NCBI GenBank assembly: GCA_017745075.1
Contig: JAGIAD010000006.1
Coordinates: forward strand, 62,001-126,000
Length of the DNA stretch: 64,000 nucleotides
Source of the DNA: Sphingobacteriaceae bacterium
GTDB taxonomy: Bacteria; Bacteroidota; Bacteroidia; Sphingobacteriales; Sphingobacteriaceae
Direction: 5' to 3'
Position 1 is the stretch's first letter; each line of letters starts with the position of its first letter. The translations under genes and the position numbers were made by a program. The notes below the pieces were generated by a model, which was not told the DNA's origin, ran no database searches, and saw only the letters and a program-made list of their open reading frames with translations. Positions 63,354 to 64,000 of the stretch are shown in pieces.

Positions 63354-64000
63354 TTAATAACCGGGGTTTTGTTTTAACAGGTTACCGCTTAGCTCAATCT
63401 CATTTTGAGGAATTGGCCAAACTTCATTTTTGTTGGCTTTCCAGCCCTTAATACCAAAAACAGCTAAACCTCTGCCTTGACGGATAACGTCGAAATACCG
63501 GTCATTTTCCATTGCGAGTTCTACTTGCCTTTCTTTCCAGATCGCATTGCGTAATTCGGTTTTATCTGTAGTGGTAACATCAGGCAGGATGTTGTTATTT
63601 CCTCCTCTGGCGCGTTTACGTACGCGGTTTAGTGAAGTTAATGCCTGCGACGGAATGTTCTGCTCATTGGCTGCCTCTGCATTCATCAGAAGGATATCAG
63701 CAAATCTTAACACCCTGAAATTTTGTTGTGCACCTTCATTAAATCCAGATACACGCATGGCAAAAGGTACATAAGATTTTTGATTATACCTCTCGTTTGG
63801 AACGGTAGTAGGAACTAAGTCGCCCTGAGGGGTAGTTTCGCCCTTAAACAATATGGTTGCATCTTTACGTGGGTCTCCTGCTTCAAAAGCATTGGCTAGT
63901 ACTTCTGATGGCGTATTAAAACCCCAGCCCATAATTCCGGCTACACCCTGAACTTGGCTGTATTGCGAATTGGATGCATCGGGATTACCAGGAATCAGCT
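63354..64000 (-). CDS. RagB/SusD-family outer-membrane lipoprotein (N-terminal part outside window)
   Basis: The C-terminal 215 or so residues of a SusD-like glycan-binding lipoprotein. The visible part contains the typical SusD C-terminal pattern: VLRFADILLMNAEAANEQN, LTSLNRVRKRARGGNN, LRNAIWKERQVELAMENDRYFDVIRQG and the tail KNEVWPIPQNEIELSGNLLKQNPGY. The frame stays open to the window edge; an ATG at 63932 is internal. The paired SusC receptor is expected further right, outside the window. It would bind oligosaccharides on the cell surface for the transporter. Confidence 0.95.
   Translation of the reverse strand, partial: LIPGNPDASNSQYSQVQGVAGIMGWGFNTPSEVLANAFEAGDPRKDATILFKGETTPQGDLVPTTVPNERYNQKSYVPFAMRVSGFNEGAQQNFRVLRFADILLMNAEAANEQNIPSQALTSLNRVRKRARGGNNNILPDVTTTDKTELRNAIWKERQVELAMENDRYFDVIRQGRGLAVFGIKGWKANKNEVWPIPQNEIELSGNLLKQNPGY

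Overview
The window looks like chromosome of a Bacteroidota member, most likely Sphingobacteriaceae (Pedobacter or a close relative). This is inferred from gene content and not from a marker-gene comparison. The signs are a SusD-type protein, a sigma/FecR/TonB-receptor triad with an STN domain, secreted TIM-barrel and Gfo/Idh/MocA enzymes with twin-arginine-like leaders, DUF1080 and DUF2911 proteins, signal peptides that often end in AQ, few clear Shine-Dalgarno sites, and TAnnTTTG-type -7 promoter elements. I saw no tRNA, rRNA, CRISPR array, transposase or prophage gene.

Layout. 1-28.3 kb is mostly housekeeping: an ABC exporter cut by the window edge, isoaspartyl peptidase, dicarboxylate symporter, rlmF, a VIT-type transporter, sucD, a four-copy 215-bp tandem repeat, msrB, a sulfatase, an RlpA-like protein, class I ribonucleotide reductase (nrdB, nrdA), an SPFH protein, the two agmatine-to-putrescine enzymes, a GIY-YIG protein, fabG, an L,D-transpeptidase, a VWA membrane protein, a TRIC-like channel, a DivIC/FtsB-like protein and eno. 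28.3-36.4 kb holds a repeat-rich gap, a DUF2911 protein, a frameshifted GNAT gene, an orphan ABC pair, an antitoxin with a frameshifted VapC-like toxin, a PBP4-type carboxypeptidase, a CDP-alcohol phosphatidyltransferase and asd.

36.7-54.1 kb is the most interesting part. Eleven consecutive minus-strand genes (48066 down to 36666) encode a GMC oxidoreductase with its gluconate-2-dehydrogenase-subunit-3-like partner, a cytochrome c, two Gfo/Idh/MocA oxidoreductases, a DUF1080 (3-keto-disaccharide hydrolase family) protein, a nucleoside-symporter-type MFS permease and four TIM-barrel isomerase/epimerase-like proteins. Upstream are a fifth TIM-barrel gene, a TonB receptor, a FecR-type anti-sigma factor and an ECF sigma factor. 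The set fits uptake of a glycoside, oxidation of its sugar at C3 and redox/elimination cleavage in the periplasm, with a second oxidoreductase and isomerase in the cytoplasm.

54.4-56.1 kb carries an SDR-type threonine dehydrogenase and a YebC protein. 56.4-64.0 kb is the downstream part of a polysaccharide utilization locus: esterase, GH3, GH43 with discoidin and FN3 modules, a small secreted unknown, a glycoamylase-family (PF10091, possibly GH144) lipoprotein and a SusD-type protein cut by the window end. The glycoamylase plus GH3 pair suggests, without proving, a beta-1,2-glucan target.

Intergenic DNA is unusually rich in palindromic and word-iterated repeats, many at gene boundaries. Two genes about 2.5 kb apart (GNAT and VapC) each carry an apparent one-base homopolymer deletion, so either real decay or sequencing error should be considered there.
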